From Pseudomonas sp. GM18 (GTDB lineage Bacteria; Pseudomonadota; Gammaproteobacteria; Pseudomonadales; Pseudomonadaceae): a DNA stretch of 64,000 bases. The notes under the pieces were generated by a model. It was not told where the DNA came from. It ran no database searches and worked only from the letters and a program-made list of their open reading frames with translations. Shown here piece after piece: positions 1 through 9,963 of the stretch (positions are counted from its first letter, which is position 1; each line of letters starts with the position of its first letter). Where the stretch lies: contig NZ_AKJT01000038.1 of assembly GCF_000282195.1 (NCBI RefSeq), positions 1 to 64,000 of the forward strand, written 5' to 3'. The translations under genes and the position numbers were made by a program.

Positions 1-1
1 G

Positions 2-91
2 CACAACAGCAGACCCGGCGCGACGGGAAAACTGATTGAGAACGCCCCCTCGGAGCTGGAACGCTCCCGCGTAACCGGCAAAGCTACCTGA
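2..91 (+). CDS. possible 3' end of an unidentified gene (partial)
   Basis: Frame 2 is open from the window edge for 29 codons and stops with TGA at 89-91. The residues end in a charged stretch (ELERSRVTGKAT). I do not recognise the family, and an open frame this short could be chance. It lies in the same direction as the PAS-GGDEF-EAL gene that follows after about 130 bases. Confidence 0.25.
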   Translation, partial: HNSRPGATGKLIENAPSELERSRVTGKAT

Positions 92-218
92 TTGACAGAA
101 GGCAGTCCAGCCGAGTGGGGCTGGCACTTCGCCACAACTCAAGGCATGCTAGCCGCCCTTCGGGCGTCCGGCTTATAGTGCACGCCGCGCCAGTCCAGCC
201 AAATCGCAGGATTACAGT

Positions 219-3200
219 TTGTCCAATGTCACTCCGCCACCGTCCGCGAGCGTGCTCAACCCTGGGCTCGGCTCGCCCCTGCGCGGAAGCTTGAAGGGCG
301 CGCTGGCGACTCTCGTGCTGTTGCTGCTCGCACTGCTGTTCTGGCAGTTGCTGGATCAACTGCGCGAAACCCAGAAAAACCAGCGCCAGTACACCATCGA
401 CTACACCGCCGATCTGGCTTCTCAAGTCAGCCTCAACATGGCGCTCAACGCCCAGATCGCCCTTAATCTGCTACCGATCATCGAACAACCGCAAAGCGCC
501 GACGAACAGCAGGCGTTGCTGCGCAAACTGCAACAGTCGCTGCCCGACCTGCGCAGCCTGGCGCTGCTCAGCCCCTCCGGAAAAGTCCTCAGCGACAGCG
601 CCGTCGACAGCCAGGACGCCAACTACCTGAGCGAACTGGTCCAGCGCAGCCGCGCCCAGGCCCACTATTTCAGCAATGCCGATGACGGCTCGGTGGTGCA
701 CCTGCTCCTGCATCAGGCCAGCGGCAGCACCCGCGGCTACTGGGCCCTGCGCCTGACACCGACATTTTTCTCTTCGCTGACCAAACAGGGCGACGCCGGC
801 ATCCGTCCCCTGTGGCTGGTGGAAAACCGCATCAATCATCAGATCATCAGTCGCGATGACGCCCTGCCCTCAGCCAAACCCGCGGTGCTGACACCCGACG
901 AACTGACCAACAGCGTGCTGACCGTCCCCCTGAGCAGCAGCGACTGGCAACTGCGCGGGCTGTTCGACCGGCAACGGGTGATCGAACAACTGCTGCCGGC
1001 GTTCATCGGCAAATGCCTGCTGGGCCTGGCCTTCTCGCTGTTACCGTTCATCGCTTTGCTGAACGTTCGTCGCCGCCAACGCCAACTGCATGAAGGCCGT
1101 CGACGCTATCAGGACATCTTCGAAGGCACCGGTGTTGCCCTGTGCGTGCTCGACCTGTCCGGGCTCAAAAGTTTTTTCGACAGGGCGCAACTCACCAGCA
1201 GCGAGCAGTTGAGGACCTGGCTCGAGATACCGGAGCAACGCCAGCAACTGCTGCAGGAACTGCGCATCACCGAAGTCAACCAGGTCGCTCTGCAACTGCT
1301 CAACGTCAATTCTTGCGATCAGGCCTGGAAACTGCTGATCAACGGCTGCCCACTGGACTGCACGGCCATCGGCAATCAAGTGCTCGAAGCGGTGCTCCAC
1401 CAGCAGAAACAACTCGAGCTGGAAATCAAACTCCAGGATGCCAATGGCCGCGACCAGCACTTGTGGCTGGTGCTGCGCTTGCCAGAGGATCAGGCCGACT
1501 ATAGAGCGGTGATCCTGAGCATCAGCGACATCACCAGCCGCAAACTTATCGAGCTATCGCTGCTGGAGCGTGAAGGGTTCTGGTCCGATGTGGTGCGTAC
1601 CGTGCCGGATCACCTGTATGTGCAGGACGTGATCAGCCAGCGGATGATCTTCAGCAACCATCACCTGGGGCAGACGCTGGGTTACAACCGCACCGAGCTG
1701 CACCAGATGGGCGAGTACTTCTGGGAAATCCTCTTGCACCCGGAAGATGCCGACTACTACCACCGCTCGCGCCAGTCCCAGCGCCACGCCGGTTACACCC
1801 AATTGTTGCAATGCCAGCTGCGCTTCCGTCATCGCAATGGCAAATGGCGACGTTTCGATATTCGCGAACAGGCCCTGGCGCGGGACAAGCACGATCAAGT
1901 CACGCGCATCATCGGCGTGGCCAAGGACATCACCGAGCAGATCGAAGCCAGTGAATCCCTGCGCGACAGCGAGCAGCGCTACCGGATGCTCGCCGAAAGC
2001 ATCAGCGACGTGATTTTCTCCACCGACAGCAAGCTGGCGCTCAATTACGTCAGCCCTTCGGTGCAAGCGGTGCTGGGCTTCGACGCCGACTGGATCTTCC
2101 AGAATGGCTGGCAATCGACCATCGCCAACCCGCAACAACTGAGCGGCATCTACAGCCTGATGGACCGGGTCAGCAAAGCGCTGAATAAACCCGATCAACT
2201 GGCGCTGTTGCGCAGTCAGGTGCAGACCCAACTGTTTTTGTTCGACTGCCTGCGGGCTGACGGACGCAAGATCCCTATCGAGCTGCGTCTGGTGCTGGTC
2301 TGGGACGAACACGGGGCCTTCGAAGGCGTGCTCGGGGTCGGTCGCGACATCAGCCAGCAACGCCGGGCCGAAAAAGACCTGCGCATGGCGGCCACGGTAT
2401 TCGAGCACTCGACCTCGGCGATTCTGATCACTGACCCGGCCGGCTACATCGTCCAGGCCAACGAGGCCTTCAGTCGCGTCAGCGGCTATGCGGTGTCCCA
2501 GGTGCTCGATCAGTTGCCGAACATGCTCACCGTCGACGAGCAGCAGGAAGCTCATCTGCGCTACGTGCTCAAGCAATTGCATCTGCACAGCACCTGGGAA
2601 GGCGAAGTCTGGCTCAAGCGTCGCAACGGCGAGCATTACCCGGCCTGGGTCGGGATTACGGCGGTGCTCGACGACGAAGGCGATCTGGCCAGCTACGTGT
2701 GTTTCTTCAGCGACATCAGCGAGCGCAAGGCCAGTGAGCAACGGATTCACCGCCTCGCCTATTACGACGCCCTGACCCACCTGCCCAACCGCACGCTGTT
2801 CCAGGATCGCCTGCACACCGCACTGCAATCGGCCGAACGGCAGAAGTCCTGGGTGGTGCTGATGTTCCTCGACCTGGACCGTTTCAAGCCGATCAACGAC
2901 TCCCTGGGCCATGCCGCCGGCGACCGCATGCTCAAGGAAATGGCCACGCGCCTGCTCGGCTGCGTCGACGATGACGACACCGTGGCGCGCATGGGCGGTG
3001 ATGAGTTCACGTTGCTGCTGCAACCGCGGGTCAACCGCGAGATCGCGCTGAACCGGGCGATTCACGTAGCCGAACAAATCCTCGCCAGCCTGGTGAAACC
3101 GTTCGTGCTCGAAGGCCGCGAGTTCTTCGTCACCGCCAGTATCGGCATCGCCCTTAGTCCTCAGGACGGTAGCGAACTCAGTCAGCTGATGAAGAACGCC

Positions 3201-4067
3201 GACACCGCGATGTACCACGCCAAGGAGCGCGGCAAGAACAACTTCCAGTTCTATCAGACCGACATGAACGCCAGCGCCCTGGAGCGTCTGGAGTTGGAAA
3301 GCGATTTGCGCCATGCCCTGGAGCAAAACGAATTCGTGCTGTACTACCAGCCGCAATTCAGCGGCGACGGCAAACGCCTGACCGGCGCCGAAGCCCTGCT
3401 GCGCTGGCGCCATCCGCGCCGCGGTCTGGTGCCGCCGGGGGATTTCATTCCGGTGCTTGAAGAGCTCGGGCTGGTGGTGGATGTCGGCGACTGGGTGATC
3501 AGTGAGGCTTGCCGTCAGCTCAAGACCTGGCACCAGGCCAAGGTGCGGGTGCCGAAGGTCTCAGTGAATATTTCGGCCCGGCAGTTCTCCGACGGGCAGC
3601 TCGGCACGCGGATCGCCAACATCCTCAAGGAAACCGGCCTGCCGCCGGCGTGCCTGGAGCTGGAATTGACCGAAAGTATCCTGATGCGCGAAGTCAGCGA
3701 AGCGATGCAGATTCTTGCCGGACTGAAAAACCTCGGTCTGAGCATTGCGGTCGACGACTTCGGCACCGGTTATTCATCGCTCAACTACCTCAAGCAATTC
3801 CCGATCGATGTGCTGAAAATCGACCGCACCTTCGTTGATGGCCTGCCGTCGGGCGAGCAGGATGCGCAGATTGCCCGGGCGATCATCGCCATGGCCCACA
3901 GCCTCAATCTGGCGGTAATCGCTGAGGGCGTGGAAACCCACGAGCAACTCGACTTCCTGCGCGAGCACGGTTGCGATGAGGTTCAGGGCTACCTGTTCGG
4001 CCGCCCGATGCCGGCCAGCCGGTTCGAAGCGCAGTTCAGCAATGATGCGTTGTTCATGCTCGACTGA
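219..4067 (+). CDS. morA: PAS-GGDEF-EAL c-di-GMP signalling membrane protein (MorA)
   Basis: This is a 1282-residue regulator predicted to make and/or degrade cyclic-di-GMP. A membrane segment at about residues 28-48 and a second near 262-280 flank a periplasmic sensor region. Four PAS/PAC units follow up to about residue 845. Next come a GGDEF domain with an intact GGDEF at 926-930 and an EAL domain with EALLRW from residue 1058 and a [10 protein letters not shown] motif. The inhibitory RxxD site upstream of GGDEF appears lost (VDDDD instead). The start is TTG at 219, with an AGGA ribosome-binding sequence just before it; no better ATG lies nearby. In P. aeruginosa morA (PA4601) sits next to a glyA gene, as here, which supports the name. 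MorA is known to affect motility, biofilm and protease secretion. Confidence 0.85.
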   Translation: MSNVTPPPSASVLNPGLGSPLRGSLKGALATLVLLLLALLFWQLLDQLRETQKNQRQYTIDYTADLASQVSLNMALNAQIALNLLPIIEQPQSADEQQALLRKLQQSLPDLRSLALLSPSGKVLSDSAVDSQDANYLSELVQRSRAQAHYFSNADDGSVVHLLLHQASGSTRGYWALRLTPTFFSSLTKQGDAGIRPLWLVENRINHQIISRDDALPSAKPAVLTPDELTNSVLTVPLSSSDWQLRGLFDRQRVIEQLLPAFIGKCLLGLAFSLLPFIALLNVRRRQRQLHEGRRRYQDIFEGTGVALCVLDLSGLKSFFDRAQLTSSEQLRTWLEIPEQRQQLLQELRITEVNQVALQLLNVNSCDQAWKLLINGCPLDCTAIGNQVLEAVLHQQKQLELEIKLQDANGRDQHLWLVLRLPEDQADYRAVILSISDITSRKLIELSLLEREGFWSDVVRTVPDHLYVQDVISQRMIFSNHHLGQTLGYNRTELHQMGEYFWEILLHPEDADYYHRSRQSQRHAGYTQLLQCQLRFRHRNGKWRRFDIREQALARDKHDQVTRIIGVAKDITEQIEASESLRDSEQRYRMLAESISDVIFSTDSKLALNYVSPSVQAVLGFDADWIFQNGWQSTIANPQQLSGIYSLMDRVSKALNKPDQLALLRSQVQTQLFLFDCLRADGRKIPIELRLVLVWDEHGAFEGVLGVGRDISQQRRAEKDLRMAATVFEHSTSAILITDPAGYIVQANEAFSRVSGYAVSQVLDQLPNMLTVDEQQEAHLRYVLKQLHLHSTWEGEVWLKRRNGEHYPAWVGITAVLDDEGDLASYVCFFSDISERKASEQRIHRLAYYDALTHLPNRTLFQDRLHTALQSAERQKSWVVLMFLDLDRFKPINDSLGHAAGDRMLKEMATRLLGCVDDDDTVARMGGDEFTLLLQPRVNREIALNRAIHVAEQILASLVKPFVLEGREFFVTASIGIALSPQDGSELSQLMKNADTAMYHAKERGKNNFQFYQTDMNASALERLELESDLRHALEQNEFVLYYQPQFSGDGKRLTGAEALLRWRHPRRGLVPPGDFIPVLEELGLVVDVGDWVISEACRQLKTWHQAKVRVPKVSVNISARQFSDGQLGTRIANILKETGLPPACLELELTESILMREVSEAMQILAGLKNLGLSIAVDDFGTGYSSLNYLKQFPIDVLKIDRTFVDGLPSGEQDAQIARAIIAMAHSLNLAVIAEGVETHEQLDFLREHGCDEVQGYLFGRPMPASRFEAQFSNDALFMLD

Positions 4068-4207
4068 AGTTCGGTGCAGAGCCTGAAAAGGGGCATTCGG
4101 GCTCTCATGAACACCACTTGTCTGCGACATGATGTCCTTTCATATGCCATCTAAAACCCATTGGGTTAGAATGCCCCCCTTTTCTGCCCCGATCCTTGAG
4201 GACCGCC

Positions 4208-5461
4208 ATGTTCAGCCGTGATTTGACTATTGCCAAGTACGACGCCGATCTCTTTGCCGCCATGGAGCAAGAAGCTCAGCGCCAGGAAGAGCACATTGAG
4301 CTGATCGCTTCGGAAAACTACACCAGCCCTGCGGTGATGGAAGCTCAAGGCTCGGTACTGACCAACAAGTACGCCGAAGGTTACCCAGGCAAGCGCTACT
4401 ACGGTGGTTGCGAGTACGTCGACGTCGTCGAGCAGCTTGCAATTGATCGGGCCAAGGAACTGTTCGGCGCCGATTACGCCAACGTTCAGCCGCACGCCGG
4501 TTCGCAAGCCAACAGCGCCGTTTACCTGGCCCTGCTGCAAGCGGGCGACACCATTCTGGGCATGAGCCTGGCTCACGGCGGCCACCTGACCCACGGTGCC
4601 AGCGTTTCGTCCTCCGGCAAGCTGTACAACGCCGTTCAGTACGGCATCGACGCCAATGGCCTGATCGACTACGACGAAGTCGAGCGCCTGGCCGTTGAGC
4701 ACAAGCCGAAAATGATCGTGGCCGGTTTCTCTGCCTACTCGCAGGTTCTGGACTTCCCACGCTTCCGCGCTATCGCTGACAAGGTCGGCGCCTATCTTTT
4801 TGTTGATATGGCTCACGTTGCGGGGCTGGTCGCCGCTGGCGTCTACCCGAACCCGGTGCCTTTCGCTGACGTGGTGACCACCACCACCCACAAGACCCTG
4901 CGCGGTCCACGTGGCGGCCTGATCCTGGCTCGCGCCAACGCCGACATCGAGAAGAAGCTGAACTCCGCAGTATTCCCGGGCGCCCAGGGCGGCCCGCTGG
5001 AGCACGTGATCGCTGCCAAGGCGATCTGCTTCAAGGAAGCGCTGCAGCCTGAGTTCAAGGCCTACCAGCAACAAGTGGTGAAAAACGCCCAGGCCATGGC
5101 CGGCGTGTTCATCGAGCGCGGTTTCGACGTGGTGTCGGGCGGTACTCAGAACCACCTGTTCCTGCTGTCGCTGATCAAGCAGGAAATCTCCGGTAAAGAC
5201 GCCGACGCCGCACTGGGCAAAGCATTCATCACCGTGAACAAGAACTCGGTACCGAACGATCCACGCTCCCCGTTCGTCACCTCCGGCCTGCGTTTCGGTA
5301 CCCCGGCTGTGACCACTCGCGGCTTCAAGGAAGCAGAGTGCAAAGAGCTGGCCGGCTGGATCTGCGACATCCTGGCTGACCTGAACAACGAAGCGGTGAT
5401 CGACGCCGTTCGTGAGAAGGTCAAGGCCATCTGCAAGAAACTGCCGGTGTACGGCGCTTAA
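4208..5461 (+). CDS. glyA: serine hydroxymethyltransferase
   Basis: This 417-residue PLP enzyme interconverts serine plus tetrahydrofolate and glycine plus 5,10-methylene-THF, the main one-carbon source in the cytoplasm. The PLP lysine is K229 in the [14 protein letters not shown] signature, and the N-terminal [10 protein letters not shown] motif is present. The length matches the family. I chose ATG 4208 ([12 protein letters not shown]), preceded by TTGAGGACC as Shine-Dalgarno sequence, over an in-frame TTG four codons upstream that would overlap it. A strong terminator follows at 5485-5517, so the gene is probably monocistronic. Confidence 0.97.
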   Translation: MFSRDLTIAKYDADLFAAMEQEAQRQEEHIELIASENYTSPAVMEAQGSVLTNKYAEGYPGKRYYGGCEYVDVVEQLAIDRAKELFGADYANVQPHAGSQANSAVYLALLQAGDTILGMSLAHGGHLTHGASVSSSGKLYNAVQYGIDANGLIDYDEVERLAVEHKPKMIVAGFSAYSQVLDFPRFRAIADKVGAYLFVDMAHVAGLVAAGVYPNPVPFADVVTTTTHKTLRGPRGGLILARANADIEKKLNSAVFPGAQGGPLEHVIAAKAICFKEALQPEFKAYQQQVVKNAQAMAGVFIERGFDVVSGGTQNHLFLLSLIKQEISGKDADAALGKAFITVNKNSVPNDPRSPFVTSGLRFGTPAVTTRGFKEAECKELAGWICDILADLNNEAVIDAVREKVKAICKKLPVYGA

Positions 5462-5484
5462 TTGCCCCGCTAAACCGCAGTAAA

Positions 5485-5517
5485 GAAAAAACCGGCCAGT
5501 GATGGCCGGTTTTTTTT
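5485..5517 (+). terminator. rho-independent terminator after glyA
   Basis: The stem ACCGGCCA / TGGCCGGT is flanked by an A-run on the left and eight T residues on the right, 25 bases after the glyA stop. The flanking A-run means it could also work leftward. Confidence 0.92.
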
Positions 5518-5530
5518 CGTCCGTCATAAA

Positions 5531-5565
5531 GATCAAAAGATCGCAGCCTTCGACAGCTCCTGCGC
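5531..5565. repeat. single REP-like half element
   Basis: The stretch GATCGCAGCCTTCGACAGCT matches one arm of the REP family seen in full at 30773-30862 and 12567-12664. Only one arm is present. Confidence 0.6.
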
Positions 5566-5578
5566 GGCTTTGGCCACT

Positions 5579-5587
5579 GGTCAGACC
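5579..5587. promoter_or_regulatory. putative GntR/FadR-type operator 1 upstream of dctA
   Basis: GGTCAGACC lies inside a near-palindrome, CTGGTCAGACCGG. It fits the GTnnnAC core known for FadR-subfamily GntR repressors. A second copy lies 85 bases downstream. Two GntR genes follow the dctA gene. Binding is inferred. Confidence 0.5.
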
Positions 5588-5663
5588 GGTCATGCCAATT
5601 TTTAGATTTTCACTTGTAATCCCGAAAAAACTCAGCGTAGACTGCGCCTGCACTGGACATACC

Positions 5664-5672
5664 GGTAAGACC
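5664..5672. promoter_or_regulatory. putative GntR/FadR-type operator 2 upstream of dctA
   Basis: GGTAAGACC differs from the first site by one base, and it lies 70 bases before the dctA start. The 85-base centre-to-centre spacing is about eight helical turns, so both sites would face the same side of the DNA. Confidence 0.5.
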
Positions 5673-5741
5673 ACAATAATTAAGTCCTGAATCTGATGCG
5701 CTTAGCGCACGGCAGCCAGGACACCGACCAGGATTCCTCCC

Positions 5742-7055
5742 ATGCTCAGATGGTGCTCGCGTTCAATCTTCCTTCAAGTGGTTCTCGGACTGGTGCTCGG
5801 CATCATCTGCGGACTGACCCTTCCCGAATACTCCGCCCAACTCAAACCCCTCGGCGACGGCTTCATCAAACTGATCAAGATGCTCATTGGTCTGATCGTG
5901 TTTTGCGTGGTGGTCAGCGGCATCAGCGGTGCCGGTGACCTGAAGAAGGTCGGACGCATCGGCCTGAAATCAGTGATCTACTTCGAAATACTGACCACCA
6001 TCGCCCTGGTGATCGGCCTGGTGTTCGCCTTCACTACCGGTATCGGCAGCGGCGCGAACATTCATCTGGAACAACTCTCCGCCGCCGACATGGGTGACAT
6101 TGCCCAGCGCGGTCAGCACATGCAAACCACCACCCAGTTCCTGATGAACCTGATCCCGACCTCGGTGATCGGCGCCTTCGCGGACAACAACATTCTGCAA
6201 GTCCTGCTGTTTTCGGTGCTGTTCGGCAGCGCCCTGAACCTGGTGGGTGAAGCAGCGTCAGGCATTTCCCGGCTGATCAACGAATTGAGCCATGTGATCT
6301 TCCGCATCATGGGCATGATCGTGCGCCTGGCGCCGATCGGCGTGTTCGGAGCGATTGCCTTCACCACCAGCAAATATGGCCTGGATTCACTGCAACACTT
6401 GGGCAGCCTGGTCGGCCTTTTCTACATGACCTGCGCGGCATTCGTAGCGCTGATTCTCGGCCTGGTGATGCGCCTCTCGGGCCTGAAGATGTGGCCGCTG
6501 CTCAAGTACCTGCGCGAAGAACTGCTGATCGTCATGGGCACCGCTTCTTCCGACGCCGTGCTGCCACAAATCATGCGCAAGCTTGAACATCTGGGCATCG
6601 GCAGCTCCACGGTCGGGCTGGTAATTCCGACCGGGTATTCGTTCAACCTTGATGGTTTTTCGATCTACCTGACCCTGGCCATTGTGTTCATCGCCAATGC
6701 CACCGGCACGCCGCTGGCCATGACTGACCTGCTGACGATTCTGCTGGTGTCGCTGATCACCTCCAAAGGTGCCCACGGGATTCCCGGCTCGGCGTTGGTG
6801 ATTCTCGCCGCCACCCTGACGGCGATCCCGGCGATTCCGGTGGTGGGCCTGGTGCTGGTACTGGCGGTGGACTGGTTCATGGGCATCGGCCGGGCGCTGA
6901 CCAATTTGATCGGTAACTGCGTCGCCACGGTCGCCATCGCTCGCTGGGAAAAGGACATCGATATCGAACGGGCAAACAAAGTGCTTTCCGGCCAAGTGGG
7001 TTATACCTTCCAGCCGAGAAAACCGGTTGCCCCGGCGCATCAGCAGGAGTTTTAA
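5742..7055 (+). CDS. dctA: C4-dicarboxylate:cation symporter, DctA family
   Basis: This 437-residue inner-membrane carrier belongs to the dicarboxylate/amino acid:cation symporter (DAACS) family. It probably takes up succinate, fumarate or malate. The N-terminus (LRWCSRSIFLQVVLGLVLGI) and the segment GTASSDAVLPQIMRKLE with the following PTGYSFNLDG are characteristic of DctA. The length fits DctA (about 430-450). AGGATTCCTCCC precedes ATG 5742. Two GntR regulators follow in the same direction after a short hairpin, so their genes may form one transcript with this one and control it through the sites at 5579-5587 and 5664-5672. Pseudomonas often has several DctA paralogues, so the exact substrate is uncertain. 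Confidence 0.88.
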   Translation: MLRWCSRSIFLQVVLGLVLGIICGLTLPEYSAQLKPLGDGFIKLIKMLIGLIVFCVVVSGISGAGDLKKVGRIGLKSVIYFEILTTIALVIGLVFAFTTGIGSGANIHLEQLSAADMGDIAQRGQHMQTTTQFLMNLIPTSVIGAFADNNILQVLLFSVLFGSALNLVGEAASGISRLINELSHVIFRIMGMIVRLAPIGVFGAIAFTTSKYGLDSLQHLGSLVGLFYMTCAAFVALILGLVMRLSGLKMWPLLKYLREELLIVMGTASSDAVLPQIMRKLEHLGIGSSTVGLVIPTGYSFNLDGFSIYLTLAIVFIANATGTPLAMTDLLTILLVSLITSKGAHGIPGSALVILAATLTAIPAIPVVGLVLVLAVDWFMGIGRALTNLIGNCVATVAIARWEKDIDIERANKVLSGQVGYTFQPRKPVAPAHQQEF

Positions 7056-7062
7056 ACAACGT

Positions 7063-7084
7063 GTGCCTGCCCACGGGCAGGCAC
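7063..7084 (+). terminator. intergenic hairpin between dctA and gntR
   Basis: A perfect 9-bp stem (GTGCCTGCC / GGCAGGCAC) with a CACG loop lies just after the dctA stop. There is no T-run, so it is more likely a 3'-end stabiliser or attenuator than a full terminator. Confidence 0.5.
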
Positions 7085-7108
7085 ATTTATCGCGACTTGG
7101 AGCGAACA

Positions 7109-7813
7109 GTGATTACCTCGTCAACCGTCGTAAATTCAGTGGTAGAAAAACTTCGGGCCGCGCTGGCCCGCGGCCAGTGGCGTTCCGGCGAAATGCTGCC
7201 GGGCCAGCGTGAACTGGCCGAACAACTGGGCATCAGTCGCCCAAGCCTGCGCGAAGCGGTAATCGTGCTGGAAACTCTCGGGCTGGTGCGCTCGATGCCG
7301 GGCAAAGGCGTGGTGGTGCTGGAGGCCAATCTCAGCGACAGCCAAAGCCACGACAACGCGGTCGCCGGGGCCAGTCTGGAAGATGTGCTGCAACTGCGCT
7401 ACACCCTCGAACCATTCATCGTCGGCCTGGTGGCACAGTCCATCAGCAGCAAGGAAGTCGGGCAACTGCGCCTGACCCTGATGGACATGCGCGAAGCCCT
7501 GGAAGCCAACGACAGCGAGGCCGGTGTGAACGCCTACATTGCGTTCCACGAAGAGTTGTTCACTCTGACCTCGAACCCGATTTTCCAGAGCGTGGTGCAG
7601 CAAACCAGCAATGCCCTCAAGCAAAGCGCCAACGTGCTGCGCAATTCTCCGGAGCATCTGGCTGAACGCCTTGAAGAAAGCGAAGCCATGGTGCGAGCGA
7701 TCCGCAGCAAAAACAGCGCCCAGGCCAGTGCCGAGATGCGTCGGCATATCCTTCGGGAAGGCAAACGGATGGGCATCGAATTGAATATTCCGGACGACCA
7801 CCTCGGCAGTTGA
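7109..7813 (+). CDS. FadR-subfamily GntR transcriptional regulator
   Basis: This 234-residue regulator has an N-terminal winged helix at about residues 8-75 (RELAEQLGISRPSLREAV is the recognition region). A C-terminal all-helical FCD ligand domain begins near residue 90. FCD domains usually bind small carboxylates through a metal. The GTG start at 7109 follows GGAGCGAACA; the in-frame GTG at 7061 lies inside the upstream hairpin and was rejected. Its position after a dicarboxylate transporter and the FadR-type sites in front of dctA suggest that it regulates dicarboxylate uptake. The ligand is unknown. Confidence 0.85.
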   Translation: MITSSTVVNSVVEKLRAALARGQWRSGEMLPGQRELAEQLGISRPSLREAVIVLETLGLVRSMPGKGVVVLEANLSDSQSHDNAVAGASLEDVLQLRYTLEPFIVGLVAQSISSKEVGQLRLTLMDMREALEANDSEAGVNAYIAFHEELFTLTSNPIFQSVVQQTSNALKQSANVLRNSPEHLAERLEESEAMVRAIRSKNSAQASAEMRRHILREGKRMGIELNIPDDHLGS

Positions 7814-7840
7814 CCCCCCTCTTCGAACTGGAGACAGGCC

Positions 7841-8539
7841 ATGAACAGCTTCGCCTCACCACAAACTCTTGTTGCCCTGCCCTTTCGCCCGCTGGTGGAT
7901 GATCTCCATTCGCGGATCTTCGACGCCATTCTCGAACAGCGCATCAATGCGGCCAGTCGCTTTACCGAAGATAGCCTGGCGCAGATGTTCGGTGCCAGGC
8001 GCAGTGACATTCGTAGCGTGCTGACGCAGCTGTCCCATCAGCAGATCATCATCCTGCGGACCAATCATCGCCCCCGGGTCGCCGACCCCGATGCCGAACA
8101 GACCCGTCAGATTCTTCATGCTCGCCGTCTGACCGAAATCACGCTGGTGAAACTTGCCTGCCAGCAACCTCGTGCGCAAAACCTGAAACGCCTGCGTGCC
8201 TTGATCGAAAGCGAGCGACAGTGCCTGGATCGCGACCAGCGTGGCGCGGCGATTCGCTTGTCAGGGGAATTTCATCTGCAACTGGCCGAAATGGCTGGGA
8301 ATGCACCGTTGGCGCATTTTCTCGCCACTTTAGTGCCATTGATTTCATTGGCGATTGCGCAGTATGACGCTCAGACAGGTGATTATTGCGGCTGGCAAGA
8401 GCACATGCAGATTGTCGATGCAGTGGAGCGTGGGAATGCAGTGATGGCCGAAATGTTGATGCACCGGCATCTGGATCATCTTGAGGAGGTACTGCTGAAC
8501 TCTGGATCAGTAGTCAGCCAGAATCGTGTTGCCGGGTAG
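7841..8539 (+). CDS. second GntR/FCD transcriptional regulator
   Basis: This 232-residue protein follows the first GntR gene after 27 bases. The N-terminal helix-turn-helix (TEDSLAQMFGARRSDIRSVL) is weaker than usual, and an FCD-like C-terminal domain with ARRLTEITLVKLAC and a late LMHRHLDHLEE segment follows. The ATG is preceded by ACTGGAGACAGG. The two tandem regulators are clearly different in sequence and are not a recent duplication. The target and ligand are unknown; the dctA operon is the obvious candidate. Confidence 0.8.
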   Translation: MNSFASPQTLVALPFRPLVDDLHSRIFDAILEQRINAASRFTEDSLAQMFGARRSDIRSVLTQLSHQQIIILRTNHRPRVADPDAEQTRQILHARRLTEITLVKLACQQPRAQNLKRLRALIESERQCLDRDQRGAAIRLSGEFHLQLAEMAGNAPLAHFLATLVPLISLAIAQYDAQTGDYCGWQEHMQIVDAVERGNAVMAEMLMHRHLDHLEEVLLNSGSVVSQNRVAG

Positions 8540-8544
8540 ATTGC

Positions 8545-8611
8545 CATCGCGAGCAGGCTCGCTCCCACAGGGGAATGCATTTTAAATGTGGGAGCGAGCC
8601 TGCTCGCGATG
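8545..8611. repeat. REP/REPIN palindrome (GTGGGAGCGAGCCTGCTCGC family)
   Basis: Two perfect 25-base inverted arms (8545-8569 and 8587-8611) are separated by 17 bases. This is the REP-doublet arrangement common in the P. fluorescens group. It lies between the convergent gntR and yjiA genes and could fold at the 3' end of both transcripts. Confidence 0.85.
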
Positions 8612-8642
8612 ACGGCATCAGGCCCGCTGAGAATGTCGGGGC

Positions 8643-9614
8643 TTACTGCGCCGCAACCCGCGCAAACCCTTCGCGAATCTTCTCTTCCGGCAACTCATCG
8701 GCAATGAACACGATCACGCTTTCCCGCGTATCGTCGTCCGCCCACTCGGTATCCCAATCGAAGCCGTACAGTTTCAGCACGCCCTGGAACACCATGCGCC
8801 GCGGCTCGCCAAGGATGTTCAAAACGCCTTTGTAGCGCAGCAGTTGCTTGCCATGCTCTTCGAGCAGTTCGTTCATGAACTCGCTGAGCTTGTCGATATC
8901 CAGCGGCTTGCCGGTACGCAACACCAGGCTGGAAATGCGATCGATGGAGGGTGCCTTGCTCACCGGGCGCAAACTCACGCCACCACCGAGGTCGGCATTG
9001 AGGTTGAAACCGCGCACGTCGAGCAGTTCGGCCAGATCAATCTTGCCGTGGTCGACCACACGAATCGGTGCGCGACGGTTGATACGGGTCAGGCGCTCGC
9101 TGAGGGCCGTGAAGGTCGGCTCATCCACCAGATCGCGTTTGCTCACCAGCAAGCGGTCGGCAAAACCGATCTGCGCCTGGGCGATGGTTTGGGTCAGGTG
9201 CAGGTCGGCATGGGCCGCGTCCACCAGAGTGATGATGCCGTCGAGGATGTAGCGCTCGCGCAGTTCTTCATCGATAAAAAAGGTTTGTGCCACCGGGGCC
9301 GGGTCGGCCAGACCGGTGCATTCGATCACCAGACGGTCGAAGGCAATTTCACCGCTGTCCAGGCGTTCGAGCAACAGGTACAGCGCTTTGGTCAAATCGG
9401 TGTGGATGGTGCAGCAGACGCAGCCGTTGGACAGCGTCATCACTTGCACTGGCTCGTCGCCCAACAGTTGGGTATCGATACCGGCGTCACTGAATTCGTT
9501 TTCGATCACGGCGATTTTCAAGCCGTGCTCGGCTTTGAGCAGGTGACGCAGCAAGGTGGTTTTACCAGCGCCGAGGAAGCCGCTGAGGATCGTGACAGGG
9601 ATTGGCGCTAACAA
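8643..9614 (-). CDS. yjiA: CobW/YjiA-family P-loop GTPase
   Basis: This 323-residue G3E GTPase has Walker A GFLGAGKTT near the N-terminus and the metal-binding CxCC motif in SNGCVCCTIHTDL. Its C-terminal CobW domain ends near HGKQLLRYKGVLN. Members bind zinc or other transition metals and act as metal chaperones or maturation factors. I chose the TTG start at 9614 (MLAPIPVTIL), which has GGGAGACC upstream; a longer in-frame extension runs into the adjacent repeat. The neighbours are a YjiX-like small protein and a CstA/BtsT carrier, matching the E. coli btsT-yjiX-yjiA order. Whether it matures that transporter is unknown. Confidence 0.85.
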   Translation of the reverse strand: MLAPIPVTILSGFLGAGKTTLLRHLLKAEHGLKIAVIENEFSDAGIDTQLLGDEPVQVMTLSNGCVCCTIHTDLTKALYLLLERLDSGEIAFDRLVIECTGLADPAPVAQTFFIDEELRERYILDGIITLVDAAHADLHLTQTIAQAQIGFADRLLVSKRDLVDEPTFTALSERLTRINRRAPIRVVDHGKIDLAELLDVRGFNLNADLGGGVSLRPVSKAPSIDRISSLVLRTGKPLDIDKLSEFMNELLEEHGKQLLRYKGVLNILGEPRRMVFQGVLKLYGFDWDTEWADDDTRESVIVFIADELPEEKIREGFARVAAQ

Positions 9615-9640
9615 AATAAGGTCTCCCGGACGCAAAAAAA

Positions 9641-9725
9641 CTGTAGGAGCCAGCGGTGCGGCGATCCGACTTGCCGGCGAAAGCGTCCTGAAGATCGCCT
9701 TCGCCGGCAAGCCGTGCTCCTACAG
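9641..9725. repeat. REP doublet (CTGTAGGAGC...GCTCCTACAG family)
   Basis: The outer arms CTGTAGGAGC and GCTCCTACAG are perfect inverses. The inner arms carry TTGCCGGCGAAAGC and CTTCGCCGGCAAG. It sits between yjiX and yjiA and could separate their expression. Confidence 0.8.
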
Positions 9726-9750
9726 TGGTGTGTTGCCTAAACCGCGTACA

Positions 9751-9948
9751 TCAACAGCACTTCGGTCCACCCTTGCCGCCGTAACGGGCTTCCTGGCGCT
9801 CCCGAAAGAACGCCTCGTAGCTCATCACCGGTTTGTCCGGGTGTTTGGTTTGCATATGCTCGACGTAGTTGTCGTAGTCGGGCATGCCGACCATCAGGCG
9901 CGCGGCCTGACCGAGGTATTTACCGAGGCGACTCAGGTCATTGAACAT
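9751..9948 (-). CDS. yjiX: YbdD/YjiX family small protein
   Basis: This 65-residue soluble protein contains [20 protein letters not shown] and ends in GGKGGPKCC, hallmarks of the YbdD/YjiX family (DUF466). Genes of this family almost always sit directly downstream of a CstA or BtsT carrier, as here with a 15-base gap. The paired cysteines at the C-terminus are conspicuous. The molecular function is not established; a role with the carrier or with the GTPase encoded downstream is inferred from context. Confidence 0.88.
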   Translation of the reverse strand: MFNDLSRLGKYLGQAARLMVGMPDYDNYVEHMQTKHPDKPVMSYEAFFRERQEARYGGKGGPKCC

Positions 9949-9963
9949 GGTGCAATCCTCAGG

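Noticed and set aside
1554..3533. 659-codon open frame on the minus strand inside morA
   Set aside because: It is the antisense of a GC-rich coding gene. The sense frame carries full PAS, GGDEF and EAL motifs and the antisense has no recognisable domain.
4166..5674. 502-codon open frame antisense to glyA
   Set aside because: glyA motifs are unambiguous on the plus strand, and the antisense frame runs through its terminator.
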